A DNA stretch of 64,000 nt from Pontibacter amylolyticus (GCF_014638845.1 NZ_BMFP01000002.1:328373-392372); one strand, 5' to 3'; shown: positions 8,885 through 17,412, numbered from the stretch's first letter. A program made the numbers and translations. The notes: a model not told the origin generated them from the letters alone.

Positions 8885-9313
8885 ATGGCTATTGACATAC
8901 AGCAAATCGGCAAAAGGTTCCGTTTTTATACCAGCATCAAAGAGTTGGAAATGCCACAGCTCCTCGAGATGACGGGCAGCGATGAAGCAGTGCTTGCCAA
9001 CATCCTGTCAGGGAAAAATTACCTGCTCGATGAGTTAGTGGCTATCGTAAAGAATTTTCATGACCTGAACACGCAGTGGCTCATCTATGGAGAGGGTGGT
9101 ATGTTCAAGCCCATGGACGAGGACGGCACCTGCAAAGACAACCACAAAGGCTGCCTCAAAAAGGACAAAACCGCCTACCTGAAGCAAATGCAGAACATGC
9201 TCATAGAGCTCGACGCTGCCGAAGTAGCCAAAGGCCACCACGCCGATGTGGATGCGCTGAAGGCAAAGCTGGAAGAGTACAAAGCCAGTCAGGGCAACAG
9301 CATGGCTGAGTAG
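8885..9313 (+). CDS. Small HTH-like protein with charged C-terminal helix
   Basis: 142 residues. The first 75 resemble an XRE-type Bacteroidota regulator: FYTSIKELEMPQLLEMTGSDEAVLANILSGK followed by the recurrent LNTQWLIYGEGGMF motif that ends such domains. The rest is Lys/Glu-rich and probably helical, with two Cys (about 80 and 87). A role in DNA binding is an inference from this motif. It follows the first exporter gene by 137 bases on the same strand and ends at a terminator shared with the convergent TetR gene. Confidence 0.6.
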   Translation: MAIDIQQIGKRFRFYTSIKELEMPQLLEMTGSDEAVLANILSGKNYLLDELVAIVKNFHDLNTQWLIYGEGGMFKPMDEDGTCKDNHKGCLKKDKTAYLKQMQNMLIELDAAEVAKGHHADVDALKAKLEEYKASQGNSMAE

Positions 9314-9379
9314 TTAACGGCCTAACCCCACACCCTATTTTGATACGTTTATTAGCCTGAGCAGGCTTTAGACATACTG

Positions 9380-9421
9380 ATGCCCCCATGCAAGCGGTTT
9401 GCTTTCCTGGGGGCATTTTTT
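9380..9421. terminator. Terminator between convergent genes
   Basis: ATGCCCCC at 9380-9387 pairs with GGGGGCAT at 9409-9416, followed by TTTTT. It ends the HTH-like gene on the plus strand and sits just past the stop of the TetR gene on the minus strand. Confidence 0.75.
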
Positions 9422-9426
9422 ATTCC

Positions 9427-10038
9427 TTACACCCTCACCCGTATACCTTCCAGAATCAGGTTCACGGTATAGAGAACCTCGCGCTCTATTTTCTCAAAGT
9501 CGATGGAGGGCAGGTTGTGGAATTGGGCGCGCTGGAACTCTTCGAACTGGATCAGGTCTTTGACGACCATGATAGAGTAGCCCACCCGCTCGGCTTCACA
9601 CTCGATAAAAGTGCCGTTGGCTATACCTTCTTTAATGACGGAGGCGTAGAAATTCGTCTCCTTGGCACGCGATTCCTTAAAAAGCTCCTGAAACATGATG
9701 CGCGTTTCGATGAGCACTTGGATGGAGATGGTGTGCTGCGTGACGATTTCCTGATAGTAGCGCAGCGATGAGCGGATGTAACGCAACAAGCGCTCGCGGG
9801 GGTCTTTTTCCTGTTCGGCTATTTTCTTGATCCGGTACAGACTGTCTTTCCACTCCTGCGAGAAAGCCTCGATAAAGAGCACTTCTTTGCTCTTGTAGTA
9901 ATAGTAGAGCGTGGGTTTCTTGAGTCCGATGGCATGGGCAATGTCATCCAGTGTGGCTTTGCTATAGCCTAGTTTGCCGAACACCGACTTAGCTGCGTCC
10001 AGTATCAGCTCCTTTTTTGCCTCTGCCTTTTTGCCCAA
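9427..10038 (-). CDS. TetR/AcrR family transcriptional regulator
   Basis: 203 residues. The N-terminal helix-turn-helix (about 10-57) is typical: KKELILDAAKSVFGKLGY, then ATLDDIAHAIGLKKPTLYYY. The C-terminal ligand domain is not recognisable. It lies downstream of the GyrI-like gene and the second ABC exporter gene on the same strand (84-base gap), so it probably regulates that exporter in response to an exported compound or a lipid. The target is an inference from position. Confidence 0.85.
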   Translation of the reverse strand: MGKKAEAKKELILDAAKSVFGKLGYSKATLDDIAHAIGLKKPTLYYYYKSKEVLFIEAFSQEWKDSLYRIKKIAEQEKDPRERLLRYIRSSLRYYQEIVTQHTISIQVLIETRIMFQELFKESRAKETNFYASVIKEGIANGTFIECEAERVGYSIMVVKDLIQFEEFQRAQFHNLPSIDFEKIEREVLYTVNLILEGIRVRV

Positions 10039-10122
10039 TTTGCTGTTTTGCTATCGTTCCACGGGGAAAGGAGTGACCGTTCCCCTTTTATCAAATATAG
10101 AGAGATAATCTATACCTGCAAG

Positions 10123-10644
10123 CTAGTCCTTTATCGGAACCTCCACTATACCCTGATGGTCATCGGGGAACCACTCCACGTAGAAAGTGTCCAATTCTAG
10201 GTCCTTCTTTTTGGCGTAGTCAAAAATAGCTTCGTAGAGTCTGTTTGGGGCCAGCATGTAATGGGCGTTCACTTCGCCGCGCAGCACACGTCGGCCAGCG
10301 GGCACTACCCGCAGTTCGTAGTCGGCAGGCAACTGCACCGTGCTGTCAGGTATAATTATGCCGATAAAAGCGTTCACACTATCGGCCCTCCCCTCGGGAT
10401 TGTTGTAGTAGATATTGCCCAGCGTTCCTCCCAGTTCTTTCTTGTCGAGCACCTCGGCAGCTCTCCGGAAAGCATCATTGATCCCACTGTCGTTTACGGA
10501 ACCATGGAAGGCGCGGCCCGCCACATAAAGTTGTGTTGAACTTGCTTCTGATACGCTGGCCGAGCTGAAGCCTCCCAGATAGGCATAAAAAGCCGCTACG
10601 ATGAAGGAGAGCACCAACATCACTAACAAGAATTTCTTGTTCAT
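10123..10644 (-). CDS. Membrane-anchored GyrI-like (effector-binding) domain protein
   Basis: 173 residues. An N-terminal hydrophobic segment (FLLVMLVLSFIVAAFYAYLGG, about 4-25) is a signal anchor; the remainder reads as a GyrI/AraC-effector-binding fold, with FIGIIIPDSTVQLPADYELRVVPAGRRVLRGEVNAHY and a terminal DTFYVEWFPDDHQGIVEVPIKD. Such domains bind small hydrophobic or cationic compounds. Its start overlaps the stop of the second ABC exporter gene by 4 bases, so the two are translationally coupled; a ligand-capturing partner of the exporter is a reasonable inference. Confidence 0.65.
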   Translation of the reverse strand: MNKKFLLVMLVLSFIVAAFYAYLGGFSSASVSEASSTQLYVAGRAFHGSVNDSGINDAFRRAAEVLDKKELGGTLGNIYYNNPEGRADSVNAFIGIIIPDSTVQLPADYELRVVPAGRRVLRGEVNAHYMLAPNRLYEAIFDYAKKKDLELDTFYVEWFPDDHQGIVEVPIKD

Positions 10645-12443
10645 AGGTCGATCATGTTTTTGTACTGCATGTGGTAGAGTTGCGCATAGTAACCGTCGTG
10701 GCGCAGTAATTCCTCGTGGTTACCCATTTCCTTTATCTCGCCCCGGTCCATCACAATAATCTTGTCAGCCTTCTGGATAGTAGACAGACGGTGGGCGATA
10801 ACGATGGACGTACGACCGTGCATGAGCTGGTCGATGGCGTACTGGATCAGTTCTTCGGTTTCGGAGTCGACGCTAGAGGTGGCCTCGTCGAGGATGATGA
10901 TCTCGGGGTTGTAGACCATGGCCCGCACGAAGGAGATCAGCTGGCGCTGGCCTACCGAAAGTGTGGCCCCACGCTCCATCACCTGGTAGTGCAGGCCGCC
11001 CGGCAGTCGCTCAATGAACTTGCGGGCGCCCACCAGGTCGGCGGCGTGCCACATCTGCTCCTCGGTGATGGCTTTGTTACCCAGGCTGATGTTGTCGGCG
11101 ATGGTGCCCGAGAAGAGGAACACATCCTGCAGCACCACGCCGATGTGGTGGCGCAGCACGTCCAGGTCGTACTCCTTGATGTCGTGCCCATCGATCAGGA
11201 TCTGGCCGCTGTTAATCTCGTAGAAACGATTGAGCAGGTTGATCATCGAGGTCTTACCCGCGCCCGTGGCTCCTACGAAGGCCACGGATTCGCCCGCTTT
11301 CACATCGAGCGAAATGTTGCGCAGCACCCAGTCCTCGTCTTTGTAGGCAAACCACACATCCTTGAAGTTCACGTTGCCTTTTATCTTCTCCGGTGCATAG
11401 GTGCCGTTGTCCGGTACCATTTCCTTGCTGTCGAGCAGGCGCATGAGGCGCTCGGTGCTCACCACGCCCAACTGCAGCGTGTTGAAGCGGTCGGCGATCA
11501 TGCGGATCGGGCGGAAGAACATCTGGATATAGAGGATGAAGGCCATCAGCGTTCCCAGCGACACGTCGTTGTCGATCACGCCGTGAGCGCCATACCAAAC
11601 GAGCAGGCCCAAACCGGCCGCACCGATGATCTCCGCCACCGGGAAGTACACCGAGTAGTAGAGCACAGACCGAACGTTGGCGCGGGTATGCTCCTTGTTG
11701 ATCTCCTTGAACTTTTCCATCTCGCGCTTCTCGTTGTTGAAGATCTGCACGATGCTCATGCCGGTGATATGCTCCTGCACAAAGGAGTTGAGCCGTGCCA
11801 CGGCCGTGCGCACATCCTGGAACGTGTCTTTGATCTTCTCTTTGAAAATGTAGATACTGATAAGCATGATCGGGAAAGTGGACAAACTCACCAGCGCCAG
11901 TTCCCAGTCGATGTAGAACATGAAGCCCAGGATGAAGACCAGCTGCAGGATATCGCCGATCATGGCCGCCAGCCCTTCGCTGAATACATCCGATAGCGTC
12001 TCCACATCCGACACGTTGCGGGTCACGAGCGTGCCAATGGGCGTGCGGTCGAAGAACTTGAGGCGCAGGTTGAGGATGTGGCGGTAAAGCACAACCCGTA
12101 TGTCGCGCACCACGTGCTGACCGAGCCAGCCAGCGAAATAGGTATGGAGGTACTGCACGATGGCATGCACGACCAGAAGCACCGCGAGAATCACGAACAT
12201 CTTGTTCAGTCCTTCCCAGTCGTTCTGCAGGATCTCCTGGTCCACGGTATACTGGATCAGGAAGGGGCGCACTGCAGCCAGTATGGCCGAGGCGAACGTC
12301 AGGAACACGATGAAGTAGAAGATCCGGATGTACGGCTTCACAAAGGTGAAGAGCCGCCGGATCACGTCCGCATCGAATACCTTGCCTGTATTTTGTGGTT
12401 TATCTTCCAAGTTTGGTTGTTCTGTTATTAAACCCGGGAACAA
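10641..12443 (-). CDS. ABC exporter half-transporter, MdlB-like (consensus-site subunit)
   Basis: 600 residues: membrane domain (about 35-335) and nucleotide-binding domain with Walker A GATGAGKTS (about 393), signature LSVGQRQL (about 499, not the canonical LSGGQ) and Walker B IIILDEATSSVD (about 517) with the catalytic Glu present. An LSVGQ signature with a complete DE Walker B is exactly the MdlB type. Together with the DD Walker B of the gene at 6963-8747, this predicts a heterodimer with one degenerate and one active ATP site. It starts an operon with the GyrI-like and TetR genes, and faces the first half-transporter across them. Confidence 0.88.
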   Translation of the reverse strand: MFPGLITEQPNLEDKPQNTGKVFDADVIRRLFTFVKPYIRIFYFIVFLTFASAILAAVRPFLIQYTVDQEILQNDWEGLNKMFVILAVLLVVHAIVQYLHTYFAGWLGQHVVRDIRVVLYRHILNLRLKFFDRTPIGTLVTRNVSDVETLSDVFSEGLAAMIGDILQLVFILGFMFYIDWELALVSLSTFPIMLISIYIFKEKIKDTFQDVRTAVARLNSFVQEHITGMSIVQIFNNEKREMEKFKEINKEHTRANVRSVLYYSVYFPVAEIIGAAGLGLLVWYGAHGVIDNDVSLGTLMAFILYIQMFFRPIRMIADRFNTLQLGVVSTERLMRLLDSKEMVPDNGTYAPEKIKGNVNFKDVWFAYKDEDWVLRNISLDVKAGESVAFVGATGAGKTSMINLLNRFYEINSGQILIDGHDIKEYDLDVLRHHIGVVLQDVFLFSGTIADNISLGNKAITEEQMWHAADLVGARKFIERLPGGLHYQVMERGATLSVGQRQLISFVRAMVYNPEIIILDEATSSVDSETEELIQYAIDQLMHGRTSIVIAHRLSTIQKADKIIVMDRGEIKEMGNHEELLRHDGYYAQLYHMQYKNMIDL

Positions 12444-13252
12444 TTGTTGTCCGCCTGTTCCTTTATTGTCCAGCTGCCCTACCTCAAAGGAGGCTTTTCT
12501 GCTGATACCAATTTTCAGGTATAGCTTGTATCTTTTGCCTTTTAAGGGCCACTTTACTTAACCCACCCCTCCCAAGAGGGGATTTTCAGCTGGTGCTTAA
12601 TTGTCAGGTATAATCATAGTAGCTGCTATACCGGATCCAACCACCCCTGCCCCTCCTTGTCTTTTAGAGGGCCCCTACCCCCAGGCGGGGAATCTGTTGC
12701 TACCAATTTACAGGTATAGGCATTGTCGCTTCAGTATTCTGTGCACGATTGACATCCCCCTTCGAAGGGGGACCTTACTGCCGTGGCCAGCCTACAGGTA
12801 TAAGCCATGTCGTGAGTGTGACGCACCACTGGCAGGTACAGCAAGGCTAACTTGCCCCGGAAGCGATGAAACAAACAGCATCAGCCAGGTGCACTTTTCG
12901 GCGCTCCACTGTTTGAGCGTTCAGCGAGTTTGGAGCGTCTTGACTTTTTTGCTTACTTTTTGTGTCAAGACAAAAAGTGAGTGCCCGCCGCACAGGCGAA
13001 GCTATGAAACAGCACGATTGCTATACCTGCAGAAAGCAATAGCCACAGTGCAAAGCAGGCTATACCTATACCTGAGTCTAACACAGACACGAGCTACTAT
13101 GCCCCGAATCGAGTTCGGGATCTGCGACTCATGCAACTAACCAGCCGTAGCTATACCCTTACGGATACTACATGCTAACCGCTTGCAAAGTTAATGGTTT
13201 TTGCATCAGGATTTTCGGGATTTATCAGGTATAGCCATTCCTCCTGAAGGCA
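12444..13252. repeat. Gene-free stretch filled with short intergenic repeats
   Basis: About 810 bases with no believable gene. It holds alternating C-rich/G-rich blocks such as CCACCCCTGCCCCTCCTTG and CCCCCTTCGAAGGGGG (a perfect 16-base palindrome near 12758), each followed by an AGGTATA copy; at least nine AGGTATA/TATACCT copies lie here, some overlapping (near 13063). A second block of the same style is at 48294-48637. The open frames that cross it have repeat-derived, low-quality protein sequence. The stretch is upstream of the second exporter operon, whose promoter should lie at its left end. Confidence 0.7.
12937..12981. repeat. Nested palindromic repeat
   Basis: GTCTTGAC at 12937-12944 can pair with GTCAAGAC at 12964-12971, and alternatively CTTACTTTTTGT at 12952-12963 pairs with ACAAAAAGTGAG at 12970-12981 with one wobble. 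The two stems exclude each other, so the transcript could switch between two hairpins. Its sequence style resembles dispersed intergenic palindromes known from Bacteroidota. Confidence 0.5.
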
Positions 13253-13253
13253 C

Positions 13254-13287
13254 AAAAAAGCCCTCCCCTGTTTTGAGGAGAGGGCTT
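13254..13287 (-). terminator. Terminator of the PLP-enzyme gene
   Basis: On the minus strand, AAGCCCTC (13287-13280) pairs with GAGGGCTT (13265-13258) and runs into TTTTTT, 17 bases after the stop of the gene at 13304. Confidence 0.75.
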
Positions 13288-13303
13288 GGGTGGGATTTTA
13301 TAC

Positions 13304-14611
13304 CTATACCTCCGCTTCCACAGGTACGACTACTTTCTCGAGTGCCTGTGCGATATCTGATATGATATCCTCCGGGTGCTCCACGCCTACCGAGATGCGC
13401 ACCATGCCTTCGCCAATCCCCATCACGGCGCGGTCAGCCAGACAGATGTCGGAGTGCGTCATGGAGGCAGGGTGCTCAGCCAGCGACTCGGTGCCACCAA
13501 GGCTCACGGCCAGTTTAATCAGCTTCAGGTTGTTCAGGAATGTGAATGCCTCTTTCTCGCCGCCTTTGATGTCGAACGAAATCATAGAGCCCGCTGCCTT
13601 GCATTGCTTGTCGTAAATAGCTTGTTGCTGCGGATTATCCTGCAGATAGCCGAGGAAGTAAATCTTGTCTACTTTCGGGTGCTCTTTCAGGTATGCCGCT
13701 ACTACTTCGGCGCCGCGTGCCTGGCACTCCATCCGGATCTTCAGCGTCTCGAGGCTTCGCATCAGCATCCAGCCAGTCCACGGACTCGCCATGGAACCCA
13801 TGAACGTACGCATGCCTTTTACTTGCTTCATCAAGTCAGCCGGGCCAGCACAGGCACCCGCGATCAGGTCGGAGTGGCCGCCAATGTACTTGGTGGCCGA
13901 GTATAGCACAAGATCAGCACCGTGCTTGAGTGGGTGCGAAAACACCGGGCCGAGGAAGGTGTTGTCCACGGCTACCACGACTTTTTTATCCGCAGTCGAG
14001 TGCTTCTTGGCCATGGCAGCGCATGCCTCGATATCCACCAGGTGGTTGGTTGGGTTGGCAGGGGTTTCCAGGTATACCATCGCCAGTTTGTCGGCCATAC
14101 CTGACTCTTCGAGCATTTGCTCTACTTTCTCAATCGGGGTGTTGGCACGGAAGCCCATGCTCTTCACGCCGAACTTCGGCAGGATGTTTTTGATGTAGTA
14201 GTCAGAACCACCGTAGATGGGCTCGCTGTGCAGGATCAGATCGCCTGGCTTAAGCAAGGCCAGGAGCGTGGTGCTGATGGCGGCCATCCCGCTGGCAAAC
14301 ACGGCCGCTTCCTCGGCACCGTCCCAGAAGCGGAGGCGGTTCTCGAGTATCTCGAGGTCGGGGTTGTTGAGGCGGCTGTAGATCAGGCCAAGCTGCTCTT
14401 CGGCGTGCTTCTCACGCAGGCCATACGCTAGTTCAAAAAAGGCCTTGCCCTCTTCCGCGTTCTTGAACACGAAGGTAGAAGTCTGGTAAATCGGCGCCTT
14501 GACGGCCATTTCTGACCACTCCGGGTTATAACCGTAGCTCATCATCAAACTTTCAGGGCGCAGGTGTTTGCCGTTTAGATGGGGACCGTTCTGGTCTTCT
14601 GGTAATTGCAT
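13304..14611 (-). CDS. Cys/Met metabolism PLP-dependent enzyme (cystathionine gamma-synthase / methionine gamma-lyase family)
   Basis: 435 residues from ATG 14611; the frame is open for 44 more codons but those overlap truA and are not family-like. The fold-type I features are visible: IYQTSTFVF near the N-terminus, FASGMAAISTTLLALL for cofactor phosphate, the Asp of VAVDNTFLGP (about 216), and the Schiff-base Lys241 in VLYSATKYIGGHSD. The family transfers or eliminates sulphur groups in methionine and cysteine metabolism; which reaction is used here cannot be told from motifs alone. It starts 1 base after truA ends, so the two are likely one transcript, closed by a terminator at 13254. Confidence 0.85.
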   Translation of the reverse strand: MQLPEDQNGPHLNGKHLRPESLMMSYGYNPEWSEMAVKAPIYQTSTFVFKNAEEGKAFFELAYGLREKHAEEQLGLIYSRLNNPDLEILENRLRFWDGAEEAAVFASGMAAISTTLLALLKPGDLILHSEPIYGGSDYYIKNILPKFGVKSMGFRANTPIEKVEQMLEESGMADKLAMVYLETPANPTNHLVDIEACAAMAKKHSTADKKVVVAVDNTFLGPVFSHPLKHGADLVLYSATKYIGGHSDLIAGACAGPADLMKQVKGMRTFMGSMASPWTGWMLMRSLETLKIRMECQARGAEVVAAYLKEHPKVDKIYFLGYLQDNPQQQAIYDKQCKAAGSMISFDIKGGEKEAFTFLNNLKLIKLAVSLGGTESLAEHPASMTHSDICLADRAVMGIGEGMVRISVGVEHPEDIISDIAQALEKVVVPVEAEV

Positions 14612-14612
14612 G

Positions 14613-15386
14613 CTATAAAGGGTTTGTTTTTGGTGATGTCTTGAAAATATGCTCCGGATACGACACCCTGGCCAGGTATAGCCCCTCCGATGGTGCCGCC
14701 CCACTGGCCTTGCTGCGGTCCTGGTTGGCCACAATCCGCTCAAAATCGGCCACCGTGAGCTTGCCGCGCCCTACGTCCAGTAAAGTGCCCACGACCAAGC
14801 GCACCATACCTCTCAGGAAGCGGTTGGCCCGGATCGTGAAAATAAGCTCGTCGCCCTGCTGTCGCCATATGGCCTCGTACATGTTGCAGCGGTAGTGATT
14901 GGTGTCGCCTTTGACTTTGCTAAAGGTCGTAAAATCCTCGTAACGAAGCAATACGGCAGCCGCCTCGTTCATCTGCGCCACATCCACGGAACGCGGCAGA
15001 TACGTGGCGTAGTATCTTTTGAAAGGGTCTTTGGCCAGCGTGATGTGATAGTGATAAGTGCGCTCAAAGGCATCAAATCGGGCGTGGGCCGCGTCGGTGA
15101 CCAGGTATAGGTTCTTCGCCACGATATCAGCCGGCAGGAGGCGGTTAAAGCGGTAAACCGTATGCGCGGGGTCCAGTTCCTCCTCCACATCAAAGTGCAC
15201 GAACTGCTGACTTGCATGCACGCCCGTGTCGGTGCGGCCGCTCCCCGTGGAGTTGATGTGTTGCCGCAGCACTTTGCTCAGGCAATCGTCGAGCACCTCC
15301 TGCACCGAGAGCGCGTTGGGCTGCACCTGCCAACCATGAAAACGAGTGCCGTCGTAGGCGATTTCCAGAAAATACCGCATGGGCAA
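14613..15386 (-). CDS. truA: tRNA pseudouridine(38-40) synthase TruA
   Basis: 257 residues. Converts U38-U40 of the tRNA anticodon stem-loop to pseudouridine. RYFLEIAYDGTRFHGWQVQP at the N-terminus, the catalytic Asp in GSGRTDTGVHA, and RFLRGMVRLVVGTLLDVGRG near the C-terminus are all TruA signatures. An alternative Met is at residue 3. It is directly followed by the PLP-enzyme gene. Confidence 0.93.
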   Translation of the reverse strand: MPMRYFLEIAYDGTRFHGWQVQPNALSVQEVLDDCLSKVLRQHINSTGSGRTDTGVHASQQFVHFDVEEELDPAHTVYRFNRLLPADIVAKNLYLVTDAAHARFDAFERTYHYHITLAKDPFKRYYATYLPRSVDVAQMNEAAAVLLRYEDFTTFSKVKGDTNHYRCNMYEAIWRQQGDELIFTIRANRFLRGMVRLVVGTLLDVGRGKLTVADFERIVANQDRSKASGAAPSEGLYLARVSYPEHIFKTSPKTNPL

Positions 15387-15460
15387 AGATAAGATTTCCT
15401 GACAAAAGTGAGAGAAAATTAGTGCACCCGGCCACTAAAGGCCACGCCTCATAGTTTATA

Positions 15461-15493
15461 AAAACAGAAAGGGCACTCCCATCAGGAGTGCCC
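15461..15493 (-). terminator. Terminator of the charged secreted protein gene
   Basis: GGGCACTCC (15471-15479) pairs with GGAGTGCCC (15485-15493) around a 5-base loop. On the minus strand the stem is followed by TTTCTGTTTTT. It also fits as insulation of truA. Confidence 0.75.
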
Positions 15494-15549
15494 TCTGCAA
15501 AGGGTGAAACTGTGTGCTCTACACTAGTATCGTTATAGCAAAAGGTTGT

Positions 15550-16011
15550 TTAGTTTCTGTGGCTGGGATCAGGGGAGCGATTACCGATATCGTCGTTTCT
15601 CACACCTTCCTGCAGAATTTCGCCCAGGCTGCGATTGCGGCGCTGCTCATCCCGCTTCTCCCAGCGCTCACGCTCCTGCCGTTCTGCTCTTTTCTCGTCT
15701 TCTTTTCGTCGTTCCCAGCGATCATCATCTCTTCGCTCATTTTCTCTTCGTCGCTCCCAACGCTCGTCATCTCTTCTTCTATCCTCCCAACGATCATCGT
15801 CGTCATCACGGTCTTTGTATTCCTTTTTGCGGGCCTTCTCATACTCCTTCTCCCGCTTCCACTCGGCATGCGCCCGGTGTTTCTCCTCTACAAAAGAGGG
15901 CTTGCCCTTTTTCTTGCCTTTATCTTTATCACCATTGTAGTCGGCGGCGGTGGCTACCTGAGCCCCAAATGCCACCAAACCTACCAGTACCAGTGTCATC
16001 AACTTTTTCAT
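15550..16011 (-). CDS. Secreted protein, extremely rich in Arg, Glu, Asp and Lys
   Basis: 153 residues from ATG 16011; upstream codons of the open frame run through a 32-bp palindrome and the thiolase gene and are rejected. A clean signal peptide (KKLMTLVLVGLVAFGAQVATAA) is followed by a mature part built almost only of charged residues: a run DRDDDDDRWEDRRRDDERW and repeated RWERR units spaced by about 10-15 residues. This gives an alternating-charge helix or disordered brush. No known domain. A monocistronic gene with terminators on both sides. It may bind metals, envelope polymers or RNA; none of these is shown. Confidence 0.7.
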   Translation of the reverse strand: MKKLMTLVLVGLVAFGAQVATAADYNGDKDKGKKKGKPSFVEEKHRAHAEWKREKEYEKARKKEYKDRDDDDDRWEDRRRDDERWERRRENERRDDDRWERRKEDEKRAERQERERWEKRDEQRRNRSLGEILQEGVRNDDIGNRSPDPSHRN

Positions 16012-16099
16012 AAGCTTTTGTTTTAGGTTTGATGAAATGTAGGCAAAGGAGGTGCCAGTTTCTATCCGGTTAGCCACTGCGGCATAATATGCAAAAGAA

Positions 16100-16131
16100 A
16101 AAGGCCCTTCTGAAGCTTCAGAAGGGCCTTT
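16100..16131 (-). terminator. Terminator of the thiolase gene, a perfect 32-bp palindrome
   Basis: AAAGGCCCTTCTGAAG reads as its own complement across the centre AAGCTT at 16113-16118, giving 16-bp arms with no spacer. On the minus strand TTTTTCTTTTG follows. Confidence 0.8.
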
Positions 16132-16148
16132 CCTAATATAAAAAATAA

Positions 16149-17351
16149 CTATAGTTTCTCGTAAATGATGGCTGCTCCTTGCCCTACCCCCACGCACATG
16201 GTGGCCAAACCGTAGCGCACGTTGTCGCGGCGCTTCATTTCGTGCAGTAAGGTAGCTGAGATACGGGTGCCGCTTGCCCCCAGTGGGTGACCGATGGCAA
16301 TGGAGCCGCCGTTCACGTTCACGATCTCCGGGTTGATGCCGAGTTCCTGCACACAAGGTATAGCCTGCGCCGCAAACGCCTCGTTGATCTCAGCCAGACC
16401 AATGTCGTTGATGGTAAGGCCTGCACGTTTCAGGGCTTTCAGGGTAGCTGGAACCGGGCCCATGCCCATGTATGCGGGTTCTACACCGGCCACTGCGGCC
16501 GACACAATGCGGGCCATTGGCTTCAGGTCGAAGCGCTTTACGATTTCCTCACTCACGACCAACGAAGCGGCCGCCCCGTCGTTTATGCCAGAGGCGTTGC
16601 CTGCGGTCACAGTGCCGCATTTTTTGAAGGCTGCCCCCAGCGTGCCCAGCTTTTCTACAGACGAAAGGCGCGGGTGCTCGTCGGTGTCGAAGATGATCGG
16701 GTCGCCTTTGCGCTGCGGTACAGGTATAGGTACGATCTCGTCTTTGAACTTGCCGGCCTCGGCTGCGGCCTTGTACTTGAGCTGCGAGCTGTGGGCAAAC
16801 TCGTCCTGCGCTTCACGTGAAACACCGTAGCGCTCGGCCACATTCTCGGCCGTCTCACCCATGCTGTACGGGTAGTGCAGTGACGAGAGTTGGTTGTTCA
16901 CAAAGCGCCAGCCGATAGTGGTGTCGTAGATTTCGGGGGTGCGGGCGAAAGCGGTTTCGGCTTTGGCCATCACGAAAGGCGCGCGCGTCATGCTCTCCAC
17001 GCCACCGGCCAGGTATACGTCGCCGTCGCCACAGGTAATGGCGCGACCAGCGTCGATGATGGACTGCAATCCCGAAGCGCAAAGGCGGTTCACGGTCACG
17101 CCACCGATCTCGTGCGGAAGCCCGGCCAACAGGAGCGCCATGCGGGCCACATTGCGGTTGTCTTCGCCAGCCTGGTTGGCGGCGCCCAACACCACATCCT
17201 CGATCAGGCTTGGGTCCAGCTGCGGATTGCGGGCCATCAACTCTTTCAGAATAAAGGCTGCCATGTCGTCGGGGCGCACGCTGCTGAGGGCTCCGGTAAA
17301 CTTGCCAACGGGTGTTCTAACGATATCAATTATATAAGCTGTGCTCATCAA
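16149..17351 (-). CDS. Acetyl-CoA acyltransferase (thiolase), closest in pattern to 3-oxoadipyl-CoA thiolases
   Basis: 400 residues. Catalytic Cys91 in NRLCASGLQS, the His of the GHPLGASG loop and the second Cys in TMCVGVGQGAAIIYE form the complete thiolase triad. Thiolases cleave 3-oxoacyl-CoA with CoA, or condense acetyl-CoA in reverse. The segments SVRPDDMAAF, LGAANQAGEDNRNVARMA and the length recall the PcaF/PaaJ group of aromatic degradation, but no aromatic pathway genes are nearby, so a general fatty-acid role is just as likely. Divergent from the DUF4293 gene, with its own terminator. Confidence 0.88.
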   Translation of the reverse strand: MMSTAYIIDIVRTPVGKFTGALSSVRPDDMAAFILKELMARNPQLDPSLIEDVVLGAANQAGEDNRNVARMALLLAGLPHEIGGVTVNRLCASGLQSIIDAGRAITCGDGDVYLAGGVESMTRAPFVMAKAETAFARTPEIYDTTIGWRFVNNQLSSLHYPYSMGETAENVAERYGVSREAQDEFAHSSQLKYKAAAEAGKFKDEIVPIPVPQRKGDPIIFDTDEHPRLSSVEKLGTLGAAFKKCGTVTAGNASGINDGAAASLVVSEEIVKRFDLKPMARIVSAAVAGVEPAYMGMGPVPATLKALKRAGLTINDIGLAEINEAFAAQAIPCVQELGINPEIVNVNGGSIAIGHPLGASGTRISATLLHEMKRRDNVRYGLATMCVGVGQGAAIIYEKL

Positions 17352-17353
17352 TT

Positions 17354-17382
17354 TTTGTTTTACAGGTCTTTGTCTAATTTTG
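17354..17382 (+). promoter_or_regulatory. Promoter for the DUF4293 gene
   Basis: TTTG at 17354-17357, 17 bases, then TAATTTTG at 17375-17382: both halves of the Bacteroidota primary-sigma promoter, slightly short spacing. The start codon is 31 bases downstream. Confidence 0.55.
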
Positions 17383-17412
17383 CATCTCTTTGCAAGTTAA
17401 ATTAACCCCCTT

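Noticed and set aside
10716..11996. 426-residue open frame on the plus strand
   Set aside because: Antisense shadow of the second ABC exporter gene, whose motifs are complete; His/Val/Gln-rich as expected from an antisense frame.
12601..13140. 179-residue open frame in the gap upstream of the second exporter gene
   Set aside because: It runs through C-rich palindromes and AGGTATA repeats; the protein is Cys/Pro/Arg-rich with repeat-derived Tyr-Arg units and no domain.
16012..16356. Longer N-terminus for the charged secreted protein
   Set aside because: Crosses the 32-bp terminator palindrome and the thiolase gene; the signal peptide starts at 16011.
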